This document shows, piece after piece, positions 40,875 to 49,619 of a DNA stretch of 64,000 bases. Source of the DNA: Alphaproteobacteria bacterium. GTDB lineage: Bacteria; Pseudomonadota; Alphaproteobacteria; Caulobacterales; Caulobacteraceae. Under the pieces are notes generated by a model that had not been told where the DNA came from, searched no databases, and saw only the letters and a program-made list of their open reading frames with translations. The stretch is taken from the NCBI GenBank assembly GCA_025350685.1, contig JANXXK010000307.1:1-64000 (forward strand), given 5' to 3'. Every line of letters starts with the position of its first letter. The stretch's first letter is position 1. The position numbers were made by a program, and so were the translations under genes.

Positions 40875-42782
40875 CTATTTCCCGTCGACCGAGAAGGCCA
40901 GCAGCACATTGTCCGGCCCCGACGAGCCCGACGCGCCGTTGAACCCGGCCATCAGGAAGGCCATGCCGCCAGCGAAGGCGATGCCGTTGGAATCCAGGTT
41001 GCCGCCGCGCTGGCGCCTCACCCCGTTGACCGTCTCGTAGGTTCGCCCGGCGGTGTCGTAGTCCCAGATCATCTCGCCGGTCTTGGCCTTGAACGCGCGC
41101 ACATGGCCGTCCTGGTTGACCCCATAGACCACCCCATTGGCGATCGACGACGGGCCGGAATAGCCGTTGCCGCACCGACCCTCGAAGCTGCACTTGGCGG
41201 GCTCCGGCGCGCGGTGGCGCCAGATCAGCGCCCCGTCGGTGAGCCTGAGCGCCGACAGCGTCGGCATCCCCCTGTCGGCGACGCCCACGTAGAGGTTGTC
41301 GTCATCCGCCGCCATGCCCCACTCGACGCCGCCCAGTGCGCTGCCCTTGCCGATGCGGGTCTGCCAGATGAACGATCCGTCGTCCGGGTTGAGCCCGTAG
41401 ACCTGGCCCGACTTCTGCCCGGCCAGCAGGATGTCTTTTCTACCCTTCAGGTGCTTGAGGATCGGCGAGGAGCCGAAGTCGAAGTCCGGCCCGTTCGGCG
41501 TCGGGCAGTTCACGCCAGGTCTTTGGGGAGGACAACCGACCAGGAAGTGGTCCAGCTCGGTCATCTGGTGCGACCACTTGATCTTACCTGTTTTCAGATC
41601 CATCGCCTCGACTGCGTCGGAGTTGTCCTCCGGCACGTCGGTGTAGCTGTCGCCCGTCGCCACGTAGAGCACGCCGCGCTTCGGATCGATGGTCGGCGAC
41701 GACCAGATCGCCGCCCCGGCCGGCCCGTACATCTGGGTCCCCGCCGCGTTCTTCTTGAACGGCGCCGGCGTCGTTGGGATCGCATAGCTCTTCCACTTGA
41801 TCTTGCCGGTGGCGATGTCGAGCGCCGCCACGGCGCCGCGCTGCTTGCAGCACTCATAGGCCGCCAGCCCCGCCACGCCCTCCTCGAACGAGGACAGCGG
41901 CACATAGAGCGTGTCGCCCCAAAGGCTGGGCGCCCCGGTCAGGATGCCGCGCCCGCCGCTATCGATGTTGGTGACCCACAGCTCCTTGCCGCTGTTGGCG
42001 TCCACCGCCACCTGGTTGCGACCCATGTCGCCGAAATAGGCCGCCCAACCGGACGCCGCCTTGGGGTTCTTGCCCACCGAGACCGTCACCCGCACCGAGC
42101 CGCGCGCCTTGTAGGCCCAGGCGACGCAGCCGGTCTGCTTGTCCAGCGCATAGACCTGGCCGGAGGATGAGGTGGCGAACACCCGGTTGCCCACCACGCT
42201 CGGCTGGCCGTAGCGCCCGCCCTGGTAGGCGAAGGCCCACTTCACCTTCAGCTTGGCCACATTGGCCGCGGTGATCGTCGTCGAGGTCGCCACTCGGCTG
42301 TTCTGCTTGTCCGGGCTCCAGCCGTTCCACGAGGGGCCGGCCGGGTTGAACTTGGCGCCCGCCGGGCAGCTGTTCTTGGCCTCGCCCGCCAGGTCGAACT
42401 TGGCGTCCGGCGCCTGGCCGGTGACGAACACCGCGACCGCGTCGATGTCGTCGCTCGACAGGCCGGCCGCCATCGGCTGCATCTTGCCGGTCTTCAGCGC
42501 GTCGATGATCACATTGGGGAACTGGGCGGCGAGCTCGGCGCGCGAGGGCGCATGCTCCACCGCGGGCATATGGCAGGACTTGCAGCGTTGGCCGAAGATC
42601 TCCTCGCCATGCGCGGCCATCTTGGCCATGGCCGCCCGCTGCAGGGTGCGGGCTGCGAAAGCGTCCCGAATGGCAGGGTCCGCTGGCGCTGGCGCCGGCG
42701 GCGCCTGGCCGAAGGCCTGATGGGTCATCAGGGCGCCGGCGACGGCGGCGGCCACGATGGCCGCGCTCCAAGCTCTCTTCAT
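40875..42782 (-). CDS. second PQQ-dependent beta-propeller dehydrogenase with cytochrome c domain
   Basis: IFGQRCKSCHMPAVEHAPSR heme c; YECCKQRGAVAALDIATGKIKWK; GDSYTDVPEDNSDAVEAMDLKTGKIKW; same VLLAFSVDGK C-terminus as the 30850-32751 protein. Confidence 0.85.
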   Translation of the reverse strand: MKRAWSAAIVAAAVAGALMTHQAFGQAPPAPAPADPAIRDAFAARTLQRAAMAKMAAHGEEIFGQRCKSCHMPAVEHAPSRAELAAQFPNVIIDALKTGKMQPMAAGLSSDDIDAVAVFVTGQAPDAKFDLAGEAKNSCPAGAKFNPAGPSWNGWSPDKQNSRVATSTTITAANVAKLKVKWAFAYQGGRYGQPSVVGNRVFATSSSGQVYALDKQTGCVAWAYKARGSVRVTVSVGKNPKAASGWAAYFGDMGRNQVAVDANSGKELWVTNIDSGGRGILTGAPSLWGDTLYVPLSSFEEGVAGLAAYECCKQRGAVAALDIATGKIKWKSYAIPTTPAPFKKNAAGTQMYGPAGAAIWSSPTIDPKRGVLYVATGDSYTDVPEDNSDAVEAMDLKTGKIKWSHQMTELDHFLVGCPPQRPGVNCPTPNGPDFDFGSSPILKHLKGRKDILLAGQKSGQVYGLNPDDGSFIWQTRIGKGSALGGVEWGMAADDDNLYVGVADRGMPTLSALRLTDGALIWRHRAPEPAKCSFEGRCGNGYSGPSSIANGVVYGVNQDGHVRAFKAKTGEMIWDYDTAGRTYETVNGVRRQRGGNLDSNGIAFAGGMAFLMAGFNGASGSSGPDNVLLAFSVDGK

Positions 42783-42949
42783 TCCGCTCCCCCGATACCC
42801 TGGGTGCCCTGTGGCCGGGCGCTCCGTCGGCGGATCAGACCCGCCGCAGATTTCAATCAGATTTCGCCGCCTACTTCCCGTCGTCCGGCCCGCATAATCG
42901 TCCTCCCGGCGTCCGGCTGTCCCGCCGGATCACCTCAAATGGCTGGCGC

Positions 42950-44572
42950 CTAAAGATGCGCCTCCGCTGGAATGACCGTGTCGTCGTCGTCCGCGTCTTC
43001 CTTGGGCGAGGCCTGGGCGCCCATCATGCTGCGCTCGCGCATCGGCAACTGCGGGATCAGCAGAGCCACCAAGAGCGCGGCGGCCACCACATAGAGGCCA
43101 AGGGCGAAGACGCCGGTGATCGCGTCGGTGATGATCGTCTTGATAAACGGCGGCAGCTGCATCGCCGCCCCGCCGGCCCGCGCGGCGCCCATGCCCTGCA
43201 GCTTGCCCACGTCGACGCCCGGCATGATCTTGCCCAGTCCCGCGTTCAGGTTGCTGGTCAGGAACGTCCCAAAGATCGCCACCCCCATGGTCGAGCCGAT
43301 CTGGCGGAAGAACTGGCTGGACGAGGTCACCACGCCCAGCCGCTCGATCGGCATGGCGTTCTGAACGGCGAGGCTGAACAGGCTCTGGCCGGGGCCCAGC
43401 CCTATCCCCAGCACCGCCATCCGCCAGGCCAGGTCGAGCCGGGTGGTGTCGGCGTGCATCCGGCTGAGCAGGAAGATGCCCAGGAAGGTCACGCAAATCC
43501 CGGCGATCATCATCGTCTTGTACTTGCCGGTCTGGCTGACCCGGCGACCCGCCAGGATGGAGCTGGCCATCAGCCCGGCCATCAGCGGCAGGGTGGAAAG
43601 CCCGCTGGTCGTTGCCTTCACGCCCTGGCCGAGCTGCATGAACAGCGGCAGGAAGGCCACCGTCGACATGAACGACATGGAGACCAGGAAGCCCGCTAGG
43701 TTGGCGGTGGTGAACACCCGGTTCTGGAACAGGTCGAGCGGCAGGATCGGGTCCGGCGCGAACCGCTCGTTGATCGTATAGAGCACCAGCCCCACCGCCG
43801 ATCCGGCGAACAGGCCCAGCACCAGCGGCGAGCCCCACGGATGGTTGTGCCCGCCGAAGGTCAGCGCCAGCAGGAGCGGCACGAAGGTGGCGATGATCAG
43901 CCCGGCGCCCAGGAAGTCGATCTTGCCTTTCGCGTGGTGGCTCATCTTCGGCATCTTCACCAGGATCATGAACAGCGAGAGCAGGCTGAGCGGCAGGTTC
44001 AGGTAGAAAACCCAGCGCCAGCCGGCCACCACATGGCCCGCCAGGGTCACCGTCCCATGGTCGGTGAAATAGCTGCCGATCAGCGGCCCCACCGTCGAGG
44101 AGAGCCCGAATATCGCCCCGAACATCCCGGCCATCCGCCCCCGCTCGCGGGGCGGGAACAGGTCGCCGATGATCGCAAAAGCCGTGGTGAACAGCGCCCC
44201 GCCGCCGATCCCCTGGATCGCCCGGAACACGATCAGCTGCACCATGCCCCCGCCCAGCAACGGCAGGTCGCCGAACTCGCCCGAGAGCCCCGACAGCCAC
44301 GAGCCGGCCAGGAAGATAATGATGCCCGCCAGCAGCACGGGCTTCCTGCCGAACAGGTCGCCCAGCTTGCCCCAGATCGGCACCATCACGGTGGAGGACA
44401 AAAGATAGGCCGTGGTCACCCAGCTATAGAGCGCCAGGCCGTTCAGCTCGGCGATGATCCGCGGCATGGCGGTCGCCACGATCGTCTGATCCAGCGCCGA
44501 CAGCAGGAAGACGATGGCGATGCCCCACAGCGTGATCCGCCGCTCGGCCTCGGTGAATTCCCGGGTGCTCAA
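42950..44572 (-). CDS. DHA2/EmrB-QacA family MFS transporter (probable TTG start)
   Basis: LSALDQTIVATAMPRIIAELNGLALYSWVTTAYLLSSTVMVPIWGKLGDLFGRKPVLL; start placed at TTG (LSTREFTEAERR) because upstream codons belong to another frame with a better match. Confidence 0.88.
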   Translation of the reverse strand: MSTREFTEAERRITLWGIAIVFLLSALDQTIVATAMPRIIAELNGLALYSWVTTAYLLSSTVMVPIWGKLGDLFGRKPVLLAGIIIFLAGSWLSGLSGEFGDLPLLGGGMVQLIVFRAIQGIGGGALFTTAFAIIGDLFPPRERGRMAGMFGAIFGLSSTVGPLIGSYFTDHGTVTLAGHVVAGWRWVFYLNLPLSLLSLFMILVKMPKMSHHAKGKIDFLGAGLIIATFVPLLLALTFGGHNHPWGSPLVLGLFAGSAVGLVLYTINERFAPDPILPLDLFQNRVFTTANLAGFLVSMSFMSTVAFLPLFMQLGQGVKATTSGLSTLPLMAGLMASSILAGRRVSQTGKYKTMMIAGICVTFLGIFLLSRMHADTTRLDLAWRMAVLGIGLGPGQSLFSLAVQNAMPIERLGVVTSSSQFFRQIGSTMGVAIFGTFLTSNLNAGLGKIMPGVDVGKLQGMGAARAGGAAMQLPPFIKTIITDAITGVFALGLYVVAAALLVALLIPQLPMRERSMMGAQASPKEDADDDDTVIPAEAHL

Positions 44573-44817
44573 GAGGTCACCGGCCGTCGGCCCGGACCCT
44601 CGGGCAGATAGACGTCGGCGGCGAGCTTCACGCCGTCGCGCATGGTGGAGAAGACCTCCATCGCCGGCTTGACGGCAGGCTGCGCGGGCGCCGCCACGGC
44701 GGGCGCGGCGCGCGCCGGGGCCTGGGCCAAAGCCCCCGTCGCAATGCCCCCCGTCGCAAAGACCGTCGTGGCCGTCGCGATGGCCGCACACACACTCGTG
44801 CGCAAAACTGGTTTCAC
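44569..44817 (-). pseudogene. N-terminal remnant of a CocE/NonD-type (X-Pro dipeptidyl-peptidase/S15) hydrolase
   Basis: MKPVLRTSVCAAIATATTVFATGGIATGALAQ signal then MEVFSTMRDGVKLAADVYLPEGPGRRPVTS*; family N-terminal motif MRDGVxLAxDVYxPxG, ends after 82 aa at the MFS start (TTGA overlap). Confidence 0.65.
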
Positions 44818-44971
44818 ACCTATCCCCCCGGTTGGGCCGTCAGCTTAGCAAGGACGCGCCTTGCCGCGAGGATGACCGGCGTCAGATTTCAGTGAGATTT
44901 CGCCGCGACCCGTCCCAGCCTTCTGCGCGCGGACTTGCTCGCCGAGCCGAAGCGTCCTTGGACGCGACGGC

Positions 44972-45056
44972 TGGTGCCCGAGGTCGGACTCGAACCGACA
45001 CACCTTGCGGTACCGGATTTTGAGTCCGGCGCGTCTACCAATTCCACCACTCGGGC
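44972..45056 (-). tRNA. tRNA-Leu (anticodon CAA)
   Basis: Minus strand GCCCGAGTGGTGGAATTGGTAGACGCGCCGGACTCAAAATCCGGTACCGCAAGGTGTGTCGGTTCGAGTCCGACCTCGGGCACCA; class II long variable arm; CCA encoded. Confidence 0.96.
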
Positions 45057-45133
45057 CACGCATGGCCCCTATAGCGGTGGGCGCCGGGTTCGCCAACATG
45101 GGGTGAGGCGCCTTGCGCATCGACTTTGCCTCG

Positions 45134-45154
45134 CGTAAATGATAATCACTCGCA
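45134..45154. promoter_or_regulatory. Fur-box-like iron-responsive operator
   Basis: CGTAAATGATAATCACTCGCA with TGATAATCA core, ~35 bp upstream of feoA in a GC-rich background. Confidence 0.6.
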
Positions 45155-45188
45155 AGTACATCCGCCCGAAGGTCCCGCGTTGCACGAT

Positions 45189-45503
45189 ATGCTCCCAGAG
45201 CCGGCGAAGTTGGCGACCGCGCCCAAGCCCGCAGATGCCGTGCGCCTCTCGACCGCGCGGCCGGGCGACAAGGGCGTGATCGTCGACGTCCGCGCCGAAA
45301 CCCATCCCGGTGATCACGGCGTCGCCGTGGACGAGCTGCAGCGCCGTCTGCTGGAATTCGGCTTCGTCGAGGGCGCCCATATCGAGGTGCTGCACGAGGG
45401 CGCCATTCGCCGCGACCCGATCGCCGTGCGCCTCGACGACATGAGGGTGGCGCTCCGCCGCCGCGACGCCGAGGACGTATGGATTCAGCTGGACGCGGAA
45501 TGA
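45189..45503 (+). CDS. feoA: FeoA family protein
   Basis: DAVRLSTARPGDKGVIVDVRAE...LQRRLLEFGFVEGAHIEVLHEGAIRRDPIAVRLDDMRVALRRRDAEDVWIQ; precedes feoB with ATGA overlap. Confidence 0.87.
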   Translation: MLPEPAKLATAPKPADAVRLSTARPGDKGVIVDVRAETHPGDHGVAVDELQRRLLEFGFVEGAHIEVLHEGAIRRDPIAVRLDDMRVALRRRDAEDVWIQLDAE

Positions 45504-47374
45504 CCGACCTCACGTTAGCTCCGGCCCGTATCGCCCTGGTCGGCAACCCCAACTCCGGCAAGACCGCCCTCTTCAACGCGCTCACTGGCAGCCGCCAGAA
45601 GGTCGCCAACTACGCCGGCGTCACCGTCGAGCGAAAGGAGGGCGTGATCTCCACGCCCAGCGGCCGCACCCTGTCGGTCCTCGACCTGCCCGGCACCTAT
45701 TCCCTGCGCGCCCGCAGCCCGGACGAGGTGGTCACCCGCGACGCGGTGCTGGGCAAGCTCGCCGGTGAGACCGCCCCCGACGTGCTGGTCTGCGTCGCTG
45801 ACGCCACCAACCTGCGGCTGGTTCTGCGGCTGATCCTGGAGCTGAAGGCCGTCGGGCGGCCGATGGTGCTGGCGCTGAACATGTACGACATCGCCCAGCG
45901 ACAGGGCCTGCGGATCGACGTCGAGGGTCTGGCCGCGGCGATCGGCTGTCCGATCGTCACCACCGTGGCCACCCGCAAGCGCGGCATCGACGACCTGGTC
46001 GCCCAGGTCGAGGCGATGATCGAGGCCGGCGCGCTGGGCGCCGCCAGCACCTGGCATGAGCCCGCCGCCGGCGAGATCCGCGACGCCCACCGCGAGGCCC
46101 AGCGCATCCTCAAGGCCCACGTCCGCGCGCCCGAACGCCCCGACACCTTCACCGGCAAGGTGGATAGCGTGCTGCTGCACCCGGTCGCGGGCCTGGCCAT
46201 CCTGTTCACCCTGCTGTTCGTCATGTTTCAGGCGGTGTTCAGCGGAGCCAAGGGGCTCAGCGACCTGATGACCGACGGTTTCACCAACGTCGCCGCCTTC
46301 ATCGCCGCCCACCTGCCGGCCGGCATTCTCACCAGCTTCCTCACCGACGGGGTGATCTCCGGCGTCGGCTCAGTGCTGGTCTTCCTGCCGCAGATCCTGG
46401 TGCTGTTCTTCTTCATCATCCTGCTGGAAGACTTCGGCTACATGGCCCGGGCCGCCTTCCTGATGGACCGGATCATGGGCGGCGCCGGCCTGCATGGGCG
46501 GGCCTTCATCCCGCTGCTCTCCAGCTTCGCCTGCGCCATCCCAGGGATCATGGCCACCCGGGTGATCGACAACAAGCGCGACCGGCTGACCACCATCCTG
46601 GTGGCGCCGCTGATGACCTGTTCGGCGCGCATCCCGGTCTACACCTTGATCATCTCGGCCTTCATCCCCAGCCGCACCGTGGCGGGCGTGTTGAACCTGC
46701 AGGGCCTGGTGATGTTCGGCCTCTACGCCGCCGGCATCCTCTCCGCGCTCGGCGTTTCCTTCATCACGCGCAAGCTGTTCTGGCGCGGCGCCGTCGAGCC
46801 CTTCCTGATGGAGCTGCCGGCCTACAAGACGCCCGACCCGGCCAACGTCGCGCGCAACGTCATCCTCCGCGGAAGAATCTTCCTCACCCGCGCCGGCACG
46901 ATCATCTTCCCGCTGATGATCGCGGTCTGGTTCCTGTCGTCCTTCCCGGGGGCGCCGGCCGGGGCGACCGAGCCGGCGATCAACTATTCCATCGCCGGCC
47001 AGCTCGGCCATCTGCTGCAGCCGCTCCTGCAACCCATAGGCTTCAACTGGCAAATGACCGTGGCCCTGATCCCGGGGTTTGCCGCCCGCGAGGTTGCGGT
47101 GGCCGCGCTCGGCACCGTCTACGCCATCGGCAACACCGGCGACGCCCCCAGCGTCCTGGGCGCCACGCTGGCCCACCACTGGTCCGTCGCCACCGGCCTG
47201 TCGTTCCTCGCCTGGTATGTCTTCGCCCCGCAGTGCGCGTCGACCATCGGCGTCGTCAAACGCGAGACCAACTCCTGGACCTGGCCGGCGGTGATGCTGG
47301 TCTACATGACTGCCCTGGCATACCTGGCCGCTCTGCTTACCTACCAATCGGCCGTCGCATTTGGCCTCGGATGA
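45500..47374 (+). CDS. feoB: ferrous iron transporter B
   Basis: IALVGNPNSGKTALFNALTGSRQKVANYAGVTVERKEG, LDLPGTYSL, GYMARAAFLMDRIMGGAGLHGRAFIPLLSSFACAIPGIMATRVIDN, FAPQCASTIGVVKRET. Confidence 0.96.
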   Translation: MTDLTLAPARIALVGNPNSGKTALFNALTGSRQKVANYAGVTVERKEGVISTPSGRTLSVLDLPGTYSLRARSPDEVVTRDAVLGKLAGETAPDVLVCVADATNLRLVLRLILELKAVGRPMVLALNMYDIAQRQGLRIDVEGLAAAIGCPIVTTVATRKRGIDDLVAQVEAMIEAGALGAASTWHEPAAGEIRDAHREAQRILKAHVRAPERPDTFTGKVDSVLLHPVAGLAILFTLLFVMFQAVFSGAKGLSDLMTDGFTNVAAFIAAHLPAGILTSFLTDGVISGVGSVLVFLPQILVLFFFIILLEDFGYMARAAFLMDRIMGGAGLHGRAFIPLLSSFACAIPGIMATRVIDNKRDRLTTILVAPLMTCSARIPVYTLIISAFIPSRTVAGVLNLQGLVMFGLYAAGILSALGVSFITRKLFWRGAVEPFLMELPAYKTPDPANVARNVILRGRIFLTRAGTIIFPLMIAVWFLSSFPGAPAGATEPAINYSIAGQLGHLLQPLLQPIGFNWQMTVALIPGFAAREVAVAALGTVYAIGNTGDAPSVLGATLAHHWSVATGLSFLAWYVFAPQCASTIGVVKRETNSWTWPAVMLVYMTALAYLAALLTYQSAVAFGLG

Positions 47375-47499
47375 GCGCTGACGACCGCTAAACCCAGGGT
47401 CGCGGATTAACTTTGAATTCAACCTGCTACTTAACCCGGCGCTAAACCCATCGGGCGCACGGTGCTGTCATCAGCAGAACCCCGAACGGGATCACGTCC

Positions 47500-47814
47500 A
47501 TGGCCGACAGCTACGCCTACGCCGCTCCGAGCAAAAAGCCGGCGCGCCCGACACAGACCCTCGCCAAGCGCGTCCGCGAGGCCCTCATCTCCCTCGGTGG
47601 CGAAGCCCATCGCGGCATGGTCATTGAACAGGTGGCCCGACACTACGGCCACGACGTCCGCCAGATCCCCGAGGACCTGGAAGAGGCGGTGATCCTCTCC
47701 TTCGAACAGAACTGGCGCGACGAGCGCCGCCGCGCGACCTACGGCTTCCACCTGCCGTTCGGCGAAGGCTCCCACCGCTGGGGCGTCCGCGCCGAACCCG
47801 AGTTCGCGCACTAA
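47500..47814 (+). CDS. hypothetical protein
   Basis: 104 aa, TLAKRVREALISLGGEAHRGMVIEQVARHYGHDVRQIPEDLEEAVILSFEQNW; followed by a hairpin. Confidence 0.65.
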   Translation: MADSYAYAAPSKKPARPTQTLAKRVREALISLGGEAHRGMVIEQVARHYGHDVRQIPEDLEEAVILSFEQNWRDERRRATYGFHLPFGEGSHRWGVRAEPEFAH

Positions 47815-47816
47815 GG

Positions 47817-47847
47817 AACCCCTTCTCCCGCAAGGGGAGAAGGGTTT
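47817..47847. terminator. intrinsic terminator-like hairpin
   Basis: AACCCCTTCTCCCGCAAGGGGAGAAGGGTTT between convergent genes. Confidence 0.7.
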
Positions 47848-47849
47848 CG

Positions 47850-48329
47850 CTACGGCGCCACGTCCCCCGCCAACTGCCCCGCGGCGCTCTGCAGCCGCGA
47901 CAACAGCCGCTTCAGCAGCGCCACCTCCTCCGGCGCTAACCCCGCGATCAGCGCCGCCTCATAGGCCAGCGCCAGCGGCGCGATCTCGGCGTGCAGGCTC
48001 GCGCCTGCTTGGGTCAGGCCCAAAACGTGGCTGCGCCCGTCCGCCTCGTGGTCGGACCGCGCGATCAGCCGCCGCTTCAACAGGCCCTGCGCTGCGCGAG
48101 AGACCATAACCTTGTCCATCACCGTGCGCGCGACGATCTGGCCCTGGGTCAGGCCGCCGTCCTCGGCCAGCACGCAGATCAGCCGCCACTGTGGCACGCC
48201 CAGCCCGAAGCGGTCCTGATAGGCCCGCGCGATCAGCCCTGAGACCGCGTTTGAGGCCACCGACAGGCGATAGGGCAGGTAGGCGTCGAGCCTCAGCTCG
48301 CCGTCCGTCCTGTCGCCATCGGGGCTCAT
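47850..48329 (-). CDS. MarR family transcriptional regulator
   Basis: YRLSVASNAVSGLIARAYQDRFGLGVPQWRLICVLAEDGGLTQGQIVARTVMDKVMVSRAAQGLLKRRLIARSDHEADGRSHVLGLTQAG. Confidence 0.87.
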   Translation of the reverse strand: MSPDGDRTDGELRLDAYLPYRLSVASNAVSGLIARAYQDRFGLGVPQWRLICVLAEDGGLTQGQIVARTVMDKVMVSRAAQGLLKRRLIARSDHEADGRSHVLGLTQAGASLHAEIAPLALAYEAALIAGLAPEEVALLKRLLSRLQSAAGQLAGDVAP

Positions 48330-48330
48330 C

Positions 48331-49332
48331 TCAGCCGGCGACCTTCTGTTCAATCGCTCCGAAGATCGAGTGTCGCTTGGCGTCGCGCATCTCGATCCGC
48401 ACCACGTCGCCGGCCGTCAGGAACGGGGTCTTGGCCGCACCCGACGCCAGGGCCTCCACCAAACGCAGCTCGGCTAGGCAGGAATAGCCGACGCCACCGG
48501 CGGCCACCGGCTTGCCGGCCCCGCCGTCCGGACCGCGGTTCGACACGGTGCCCGAGCCGACGATCGTCCCGGCCGCCAGGCTCCGCGTGCGCGCCGCATG
48601 AGCAATGAGCGTCCCGAAATCGAAGGTCATGTCGACGCCGGCGTCGGCCTCGCCCAGTGGCTTGCCGTTCAGCTCCACCGACAGGGCGCCGTGCAGCTTG
48701 CCGTCCTTCCAGTCCGCCAGGCTGTCCGGCGTCACCGCCACCGGCGAGAAGGCCGAGGCCGGCTTGGACTGGAAGAAGCCGAAGCTCTTGGCGAGCTCGC
48801 CCGGGATCAGGTTGCGCAGGCTGACGTCGTTGCACAGCATCACCAGTCGGATCGCCGCCAGCCCCTGCTCGCGGGTCGCGCCCTGCGCCACGTCGCCGAC
48901 CACCACGGCGATCTCGCCTTCGAGATCCAGCCCCCATTCGGGGTCAGCAAGGGGTATCGCATCGCGGGGCCCCAGGAACCCGTCCGACCCGCCTTGGTAG
49001 ATCAACGGATCGGTCCAGAAGCTCTGCGGCATGTCGGCGCCGCGCGCCTGGCGCACCAGGGCCACGTGGTTCACGTAGGCCGAGCCATCGGCCCACTGAT
49101 AGGCGCGGGGCAGGGGACTGGCCGCCTCATGCTCGTGGAACCGTTCGCGCGGCACGGCGCCGTGCTCCAGGCTTTCCGCCAGCCCGCGCAGCGCCGGCTC
49201 GCAGCCCGCCCACTGATCCATCGCCGCCTGCAGGGTCGGTGCGATGTGGTGCGCCTCGGTGAACCAGGCCAGGTCGTTCGACACCACCACCAGCCGCCCG
49301 TCTCGGCCGCCCTTCAGGGACGCAAGCTTCAT
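48331..49332 (-). CDS. fumarylacetoacetate hydrolase family protein
   Basis: GLDLEGEIAVVVGDV (metal ligands), SFGFFQSKPASAFSPVAVTPD, TIVGSGTVSNRGPDGGAGKP; in the tyrosine catabolic cluster. Confidence 0.88.
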   Translation of the reverse strand: MKLASLKGGRDGRLVVVSNDLAWFTEAHHIAPTLQAAMDQWAGCEPALRGLAESLEHGAVPRERFHEHEAASPLPRAYQWADGSAYVNHVALVRQARGADMPQSFWTDPLIYQGGSDGFLGPRDAIPLADPEWGLDLEGEIAVVVGDVAQGATREQGLAAIRLVMLCNDVSLRNLIPGELAKSFGFFQSKPASAFSPVAVTPDSLADWKDGKLHGALSVELNGKPLGEADAGVDMTFDFGTLIAHAARTRSLAAGTIVGSGTVSNRGPDGGAGKPVAAGGVGYSCLAELRLVEALASGAAKTPFLTAGDVVRIEMRDAKRHSIFGAIEQKVAG

Positions 49333-49619
49333 GGTGTTTTCTCCTGGCCGTCAGCGGTCTCGTTGCGGAGCGAGCGGTTGAGGGTCACGCCCTCCTCGAA
49401 GTTCTGCGGCTCGTAGACGGTGACCTCGACACGGATATCCCCGCCCGAGTCGCTGTCCCACAGATAGCTGCGCTCGAAGGTGACGTCGCGGCCCTCGGGC
49501 GTGAAGCCCTCGAAGTTGTCGCCCCAGGGCGTCAGCTTAGCGAGCGCGCGCCAGCCGAGCGTGCAGGCCCGCTCCAGTTCCTCGCGGGCGGCCGCCTCCA
49601 GGTCGTCGGCGTAGCTCAC
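49329..49619 (-). CDS. hypothetical protein in tyrosine cluster
   Basis: 96 aa MSYADDLEAAAREELERACTLGWRALAKLTPWGDNFEGFTPEGRDVTFERSYLWDS; ATGA overlap with the FAH gene. Confidence 0.7.
   Translation of the reverse strand: MSYADDLEAAAREELERACTLGWRALAKLTPWGDNFEGFTPEGRDVTFERSYLWDSDSGGDIRVEVTVYEPQNFEEGVTLNRSLRNETADGQEKTP

Noticed and set aside
40563-42170. 535-aa + strand ORF opposite DUF1801/PQQ dehydrogenase
   Set aside because: Arg/His/Gly-rich antisense translation; minus strand genes are well supported.
42930-44300. 456-aa - strand ORF overlapping the MFS gene in another frame
   Set aside because: Frame-shifted shadow; hydrophobic MFS frame has family motifs.
44972-45056. tRNA-Leu as an integration site for a mobile element
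   Set aside because: No integrase, no repeated tRNA 3' fragment and no foreign-looking genes found on either side in this window.
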